IMG/VR virus record: IMGVR_UViG_3300031963_000876
Location: 1 to 24,968 of that record
Length of the DNA stretch: 24,968 nt
Origin: a virus
Direction: 5' to 3' (one strand)
Positions 20,768 to 24,968 of this stretch are shown here, piece after piece. Every line of letters begins with the position of its first letter. The first letter of the stretch is position 1. The notes below the pieces were generated by a model. That model worked only from the letters and a program-made list of their open reading frames with translations. It searched no databases and had not been told where the DNA came from. A program made the position numbers and the translations under genes.

Positions 20768-22342
20768 TTATGCGCCCATTAACAAGAACGGGTGAAAGCC
20801 CGCTTCGCCAATTGGACCTGTTGGTCCCGTTGCGCCAGTTGGACCTGGAACAGTAGATGCTGGCCCTGTAGCTCCTGTTGGTCCTGTTGGACCCGTAGGA
20901 CCTGTGGGACCTGTTGCACCAGCAGGTCCTGGACCTCCAGCTGGACCTGTAGGACCGGCTGGTCCCGCTGATCCGGTTGGTCCTGGCACTGTAGATGCTG
21001 GGCCTGTTGGGCCTGTTGGACCTGCGGGTCCTGTTGGACCAACATCTGAAGATGCCCATTCAACCCAGAAGCTGTCGTAATAAACATAAACTTTTGCGTT
21101 ATTAGTATTAAACCAAACATCACCTAGTGCAGGTGAAGCTGGCGCTGTTGCACTTGCATACCAAATACCAGTCGCACCAGTTGGTCCAACGATCTGTCCA
21201 ACATCATCCCATGAAGATGTTCCAGTATCCCAAACATAAAGATGACCGTTATCACCAACAACAATATATGCGTCACCAGCAGCACCGGTAGCAGGAAGAT
21301 CTCCAGTAGTAGAAACGCTTCCTAAAATATTTAATGAAGTTCCTTGAGCACCAGTAGGTCCTGTTGGACCTGTGGGTCCTTGAACGGTTGAGTCTGCTCC
21401 AGTTGGACCCGTAGCACCAGTAGGTCCTGTAGCGCCTGTGGCACCAGTAGGTCCTGGAACAATTGAATCAGCTCCAGTTGCGCCTGTTGCTCCCGTCGCA
21501 CCTGTCGCACCGATTGCTCCAGTTGCTCCCGTTGCTCCAGTTGCTCCAACATCTCCAGTCGCGCCCGTTGCACCAGTGGCTCCCGTTGGTCCGGGCACAG
21601 TAGAATCTGCGCCAGTAGCTCCTGTAGGGCCAGTAGCACCAGTGGCACCAGTTGATCCAGCAGGTCCTGGTATTAGTGAATCTGCACCAGTAGCACCAGT
21701 TGCACCTGTAGCTCCAGTTGGACCTGAAACACCCTGTGGTCCTGTCGCTCCAGTAGCACCCGTAGCACCTGCTACACCAGTAGCACCCGTAGGTCCCGTT
21801 GCTCCTGTAGCACCTGTTGCGCCATTAGTACCCGCTGTGCCAGTTGCACCCTGCGGACCAGTAGGACCAACAATTTGTCCTACATTGTTCCAACTATCGC
21901 CATCCCATACATAAAGATCTCCATTTGAGTCAACAATATATGCGTCGTTAACTGCAGCAGTAGCGCCAAGTGAAGCAAGATACGATGGATCGGGAACTGA
22001 TCCTCTAAATGTTATTGATGTTCCTTGTGCACCAGTCGCACCAGTCGCACCCGCAGGTCCAGTTGCACCTGTTGGTCCAGCGGCGCCTGTAGCGCCTGTA
22101 GGACCCGCATCACCTTCTGGGCCTACAAAACCAATAGGACCCTGTGGACCAGTGGCTCCTGTGGCTCCTGTGGCCCCTGTTGCACCTGTTAAACCAGTAG
22201 CACCAGTTGCGCCTGTGGCGCCTGTAGCACCTGTTGCACCAGCGGCACCTGCTGCACCCGTAGGACCGGTGGCGCCATTACCACCAATAGATACTTGAAT
22301 TTCAGGTTGCGGAGATACCGATATTTGAATTTCTTCTGGCAT
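20768..22342 (-). CDS. Long collagen-like fibre protein, module copy A (524 aa)
   Basis: A 20-residue head ([20 protein letters not shown]) leads into Gly-X-Y repeats, mostly GAT and GPT, at about 22-108, 159-335 and 434-513. They are separated by [20 protein letters not shown] (133-152), [20 protein letters not shown] (357-376) and a [21 protein letters not shown] variant (408-428). Breaks of the type ADS-T/L/I-V/I-PGP place Pro before Gly at residues 225, 250, 296, 453 and 499. Gly-Pro-Thr triplets form stable triple helices and in Bacillus anthracis BclA carry O-glycans on Thr. A rod-like trimeric fibre is likely. The ATG overlaps the stop of the 354-aa gene (TAATG). Confidence 0.86.
   Translation of the reverse strand: MPEEIQISVSPQPEIQVSIGGNGATGPTGAAGAAGATGATGATGATGATGLTGATGATGATGATGPQGPIGFVGPEGDAGPTGATGAAGPTGATGPAGATGATGAQGTSITFRGSVPDPSYLASLGATAAVNDAYIVDSNGDLYVWDGDSWNNVGQIVGPTGPQGATGTAGTNGATGATGATGPTGATGVAGATGATGATGPQGVSGPTGATGATGATGADSLIPGPAGSTGATGATGPTGATGADSTVPGPTGATGATGATGDVGATGATGATGAIGATGATGATGATGADSIVPGPTGATGATGPTGATGPTGADSTVQGPTGPTGPTGAQGTSLNILGSVSTTGDLPATGAAGDAYIVVGDNGHLYVWDTGTSSWDDVGQIVGPTGATGIWYASATAPASPALGDVWFNTNNAKVYVYYDSFWVEWASSDVGPTGPAGPTGPTGPASTVPGPTGSAGPAGPTGPAGGPGPAGATGPTGPTGPTGPTGATGPASTVPGPTGATGPTGPIGEAGFHPFLLMGA
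20804..22279 (-). repeat. Collagen-like Gly-X-Thr coding repeats
   Basis: Three blocks of in-frame 9-bp units (Gly-Ala-Thr and Gly-Pro-Thr) encode the rod of the 524-aa protein. The third codon positions vary freely (for example Thr as ACA, ACT, ACG), so the protein repeat is far more regular than the DNA repeat. Shorter blocks of the same kind lie in the genes at 16659-17126, 8928-9269 and 7129-8928. Confidence 0.85.
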
Positions 22343-23406
22343 TAGTCAACCGTCACTTGTTGAGTTACGAACACCTGTCCTTTGATGTATGTTTTTTGGA
22401 AAGTAGCATCTACTGTGGAGGTTGCTTGTAGATCCCAGAAAGCGCGAACAGGTAGGTAAGCTGTTTGTTGTTTTGTTAAAGATAATTGAATCTTCTTTAG
22501 CACTGGATCTGTAACGGTAACCGTGAACTCTGCGTATCTAGCTGGAGCATTTGGATATGTTCTGATCTGTGCTTTAAATACTAAGTTAGAGATATTGTAG
22601 GTATCTGGGAAATCTAAAATGATTGAGAAGCTGTCGCCTTGATATATCACAAGGTCATAAATAGCAGCCGTTGTCGGCATAGGACTTCTGCCCAACATAT
22701 CATTTTGTATATAAACTCTTTCAGGCTTGCGGGCATCATCAATTTCTTGAGGCATATAGACAGGAACAAGCTTGTTGGTATGACGAGATACTCGACGAAG
22801 GGTTCCGATCTCAAGTCTCCATAGACCAATATTTAGCGCAGAGCAGAGGGTTCTATATTGCTCTTGGCGCTGGTTGATCATATTGACGAGCTGGTGGTAA
22901 CGCTCAGAACGAGGAATAGTAACTCCGTCTGGAGCAAAGATATTAATGTCAAAGGACGCATCTGTTGCAAGAGCCCACAAGGCTTCAATTACAGCAAGGA
23001 TGGCAATTGGATACTCTTCAACGGCAGGTACCTTAGCCAAGGTCATCTGGTTTCCAAAACCGTCTGTGCGGTTGTAGGTATGCTGTTCAACAGCAGTATT
23101 GATAAAAAGCTCTAAATCGGTATCTGTAAAATAGCGGTAGTGGGTACCAGATACTCTGATGGTTGTGTTATTACCCGGCGCTGAAGCAAAGGTAATGATT
23201 CCGTGATCGGCTTGGACGGTGTAGCCAGATGGCTGGGTTACGGGGGTGTTGTTGACTGTTACAACAAGGGTGGCCGGATCTACTGGCTTAACGCGTAGGT
23301 CATAGACCTTTGTGGATCCATCGCCTGTATCGGACCAGTTAAATGCTTTTTCTAGGTCACCTAATTCAAGGCGAACTCTATAAAGAATGTCTGCTATTAC
23401 AGCCAC
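22342..23406 (-). CDS. Putative head-tail connector fused to a fibre/baseplate-like domain (354 aa)
   Basis: The start is a GTG (23406) with GGAG 8 nt upstream. Residues 1-200 ([96 protein letters not shown]) look like a phage adaptor with a small inserted beta domain. Residues about 245-354 ([63 protein letters not shown]) follow the plan of a beta domain I know from tail-fibre and BppU-type baseplate proteins. Two parts in one chain could join the neck to the adhesins. Moderate confidence; the family names are from memory of the pattern. Confidence 0.65.
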   Translation of the reverse strand: MAVIADILYRVRLELGDLEKAFNWSDTGDGSTKVYDLRVKPVDPATLVVTVNNTPVTQPSGYTVQADHGIITFASAPGNNTTIRVSGTHYRYFTDTDLELFINTAVEQHTYNRTDGFGNQMTLAKVPAVEEYPIAILAVIEALWALATDASFDINIFAPDGVTIPRSERYHQLVNMINQRQEQYRTLCSALNIGLWRLEIGTLRRVSRHTNKLVPVYMPQEIDDARKPERVYIQNDMLGRSPMPTTAAIYDLVIYQGDSFSIILDFPDTYNISNLVFKAQIRTYPNAPARYAEFTVTVTDPVLKKIQLSLTKQQTAYLPVRAFWDLQATSTVDATFQKTYIKGQVFVTQQVTVD

Positions 23407-23474
23407 TAACCACTCCTAACATCGCCTACATAATGGTAGGTGACCAGTATTAAAAAATCCTTACAAACGAAGAA

Positions 23475-23494
23475 GCGGGCAACTATGTGCCCGC
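23475..23494 (-). terminator. Hairpin after the capsid genes, probable terminator
   Basis: On the minus strand GCGGGCA, loop CATAGT and TGCCCGC form a 7-bp GC-rich stem followed by TTCTTCGTTTG and, further on, a run of six T. It lies 19 nt after the 120-aa gene stop and would reduce read-through from capsid genes into the connector and fibre genes. The rest of the 106-nt gap (23407-23512) holds no ORF that I can support; a TAATAC hexamer at 23452-23447 may be a weak -10 for the connector gene. Confidence 0.6.
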
Positions 23495-23512
23495 CGCTCC
23501 GATTATTACTGG

Positions 23513-23875
23513 TTAGATAGCAGCGGCTAAGTAGCCTTTTTCTTTAAGGTGTTGAGCTACTGCCTTAGTGACAGAGTACTTTTGACCTGCCTTAAAGCTG
23601 TAATTGTTGCCCGCACCGAGAGTCATGTTTTCAATGTCTTCTACGACACGAATCTCAATAGTGTCAACCTGCTCGCCTACTTTGACTGCTTCATCAACAA
23701 TAACTACTTGTCGATCAGGTTTAGTTGCATCAATAGCCTGATCAAGCTGTGCTTTAGCAGCAGCAGTTGCCATTGACATTTCTCCAGCACGTTGAGCTAG
23801 GACTTCAGCGTTTGCTGCAAGAGCCTCTTCACGTGCACGACCTGTAACATCGGTCGGCTTTACTTTACTTGCCAT
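23513..23875 (-). CDS. Capsid-associated small protein (120 aa)
   Basis: The 120-aa product has a helical N-terminal half rich in Ala, Glu and Lys (AREEALAANAEVLAQRAGEM, ATAAAKAQLDQAIDATKPDR) and a C-terminal beta part, IRVVEDIENMTLGAGNNYSF then KAGQKYSVTKAVAQHLKEKGYLAA. I recall the latter block as conserved next to major capsid genes in environmental phages. It could be a head decoration, stabiliser or assembly protein; I cannot choose. GGAGGATCC before the ATG is a strong ribosome site. It directly follows the capsid gene, which fits a head role. Confidence 0.72.
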   Translation of the reverse strand: MASKVKPTDVTGRAREEALAANAEVLAQRAGEMSMATAAAKAQLDQAIDATKPDRQVVIVDEAVKVGEQVDTIEIRVVEDIENMTLGAGNNYSFKAGQKYSVTKAVAQHLKEKGYLAAAI

Positions 23876-23905
23876 TTGGATCCTCCGGGTTAGTGACTGT
23901 TAAAG

Positions 23906-23928
23906 TGGGCAGTTTAAGGACATGCCCA
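23906..23928 (-). terminator. Weak hairpin between capsid gene and its neighbour
   Basis: Arms TGGGCA (23906-23911) and TGCCCA (23923-23928) are exact complements with an 11-nt loop; on the minus strand CTTTAAC follows. It could be a weak attenuator that lowers expression of the 120-aa gene relative to the capsid gene, or help mRNA stability. The rest of the gap is featureless. Confidence 0.35.
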
Positions 23929-23946
23929 GGTCGCAGTATTTAGTTT

Positions 23947-24968
23947 TTAGTTGGTTTCAGCAACGATAACAGCCTGATCAGTGATGAGGCCAAGACCGAA
24001 GATTGAGTACCAAGCAAGAGCATGCTCACGACCGAAGTCAAGGATACCGCCATCGCGGAGCTCGACTGGAAGAGAGATTGCGTGACCGAATGCGTTATCT
24101 CCAATGAAGATAGCGTCATAGCGGTCAGATTGTCCGTTACCGGTGAACTGTGCAGGAGTGATGTAACCTCCGCCAGGTGTAACGGTTGGGTTAGCAACAG
24201 CTGTATCAGCGGTGTAGTTAGTACCAGCACCACCAACAACCTTGCGAACCTGTGTGGTCTCAATGAATACTGTGTCGTATAGACGACCAATTTCACCGAG
24301 CATGAAGTTACCAGGAGCAGCGTACTTAGTTACTTCAATGAACTCAGCGGTATCACGAAGCTTACGGCTCTGGTGTGGGTGGACGAAGCAAACATAAGTT
24401 TCGCCCAACCGTGGAATGTTCTTGGTTGAGAGTGTCTCAACAGCATCCTTAACGGTACGTGGAGTGAGGCTGAAGTTACCGGTCATTGAAGCACGGCTTG
24501 ATCCATTTGTACCATATGCGTACTGGTTGAAAGTACCAGTTCCGTTGGTGATAGCAAGCATGTTAGTGCGGTCTTCACCATAGATTGTTGAGGTTGCTGC
24601 GTAGAGTGTGTCGCGTGAAAGCTGATCTAGATAGATCGCCATGTTACGACCGAGAAGACGTGAAGCAGATGCCATCACATCGTCAAATGAAGCATTGAGC
24701 AATAGCTCAGAAACAGCAAGAGCATAACCATGCTCAGATACTGTGATTGAGAACTGTTGTGCTGTCAATGCGTTGGTCTGCATACGTACACCTTCAACAA
24801 GGCCACTTGCGAAGCCGAGGTTGTTGTAACGCATGAAGTTGATTTGAAGACCAGGTGCAACACCTAGTTCGGTCTTCTTTACTGCAAATTGCTCAAAGCG
24901 AAGGATTGGCATGGCCTGGAAAAGAATTTCCTTGGACCAGATCGTCTGAATCGCTTGAGTCAATTGGG
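23947..24968 (-). CDS. Major capsid protein, N4-gp56 family (5' end cut by window edge)
   Basis: The frame stays open to the right edge. The first codon that could start inside the window is a TTG (24963), which I read as an internal Leu, so the N-terminus is missing, probably by 10-30 residues. Blocks typical of the N4-gp56 capsid family are visible: QTIWSKEILFQAMPILRFEQ, then FAVKKTELGVAPGLQINFMR; VSEHGYALAVSELLLNASFDDV; TLSTKNIPRLGETYVCFVHPH; EFIEVTKYAAPGNFMLGEIG; and FGREHALAWYSIFGLGLITD. The protein forms the icosahedral shell. The 338 visible residues agree with the family's usual length of about 330-400. Confidence 0.9.
   Translation of the reverse strand, partial: QLTQAIQTIWSKEILFQAMPILRFEQFAVKKTELGVAPGLQINFMRYNNLGFASGLVEGVRMQTNALTAQQFSITVSEHGYALAVSELLLNASFDDVMASASRLLGRNMAIYLDQLSRDTLYAATSTIYGEDRTNMLAITNGTGTFNQYAYGTNGSSRASMTGNFSLTPRTVKDAVETLSTKNIPRLGETYVCFVHPHQSRKLRDTAEFIEVTKYAAPGNFMLGEIGRLYDTVFIETTQVRKVVGGAGTNYTADTAVANPTVTPGGGYITPAQFTGNGQSDRYDAIFIGDNAFGHAISLPVELRDGGILDFGREHALAWYSIFGLGLITDQAVIVAETN

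Larger units (their letters stand above)
17126..22342 (-). repeat. Adhesin module, copy A
   Basis: Gene order on the minus strand is collagen-like (524 aa), 110-aa protein, 89-aa protein, fibre (692 aa), Gly-rich adhesin (310 aa). It lies directly upstream of copy B, with a one-base stop/start overlap at 17126 as the junction. Confidence 0.78.

Noticed and set aside
21438-21914. Plus-strand frame of 158 codons encoding a repetitive Ala-Pro-Val protein
   Set aside because: It is the antisense of the Gly-Ala/Pro-Thr collagen repeats, which leave other frames open by composition.
20804-22279. CRISPR-like or minisatellite repeat array
   Set aside because: The repeats are 9-bp in-frame Gly-X-Thr codons with no spacers of even length and no constant repeat unit; they encode a collagen-like rod.
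24961-24963. TTG at 24963 as the start of the major capsid gene
   Set aside because: The frame continues to the window edge, and members of this capsid family have further residues before this block; the Leu is probably internal.

Overview
The window reads as part of the virion-structure region of a tailed phage (Caudoviricetes) with a contractile tail, most likely from an uncultured environmental virus. The evidence is a major capsid protein of the N4-gp56 type, a tail sheath protein, a T4 gp19-like tail tube protein, a T4 gp26-like baseplate protein, and a dense set of collagen-like, glycine-rich and modular fibre proteins. Genes are packed with 1-8 nt overlaps. I see no tRNA, rRNA, CRISPR, transposase or integrase. 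The sequence alone does not fix the host; nothing here is diagnostic.

Almost everything is on the minus strand, so the biological order runs from right to left. (1) 24968-23513: major capsid protein (cut by the window edge) and a 120-aa head-associated protein, followed by a terminator-like hairpin. (2) 23406-22342: a 354-aa putative head-tail connector fused to a fibre or baseplate-like domain. (3) 22342-12584: ten receptor-binding or fibre genes that form two tandem copies of one five-gene module: collagen-like protein, 110-aa protein, 89/92-aa protein, large modular fibre, Gly-rich adhesin. (4) 12587-9707: a plus-strand cassette of two Fe(II)/2-oxoglutarate oxygenases and a NodU/CmcH-type carbamoyltransferase, joined by ATGA overlaps and read against the structural genes. 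(5) 9659-7022: minus strand again, with a 126-aa unknown, a short collagen-like protein, a 599-aa fibre with an Mtd-like N-terminus and collagen-like segments, and a 35-aa ORF. (6) 7022-5434: a GT-A glycosyltransferase with a TPR-like tail and a 180-aa unknown. (7) 5425-4134: a chain of eight very small, mostly lysine-rich proteins, coupled by stop/start overlaps and closed by a strong hairpin terminator. (8) 4022-1: a 56-aa ORF, two neck or tail-completion candidates, sheath, tube and the gp26-like protein (cut by the left edge).

The head, neck, sheath and tube genes build the particle, and the duplicated modules supply adhesins. The two oxygenases, the carbamoyltransferase and the glycosyltransferase sit among several Gly-X-Thr collagen-like proteins. 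This suggests, without proving, modification of virion collagen or of a surface glycan. The signals most worth checking are the duplicated adhesin module, the chain of tiny coupled genes with twin CxxCxC peptides, and the embedded oxygenase/carbamoyltransferase cassette with a palindromic -10-like element shared by the divergent genes.
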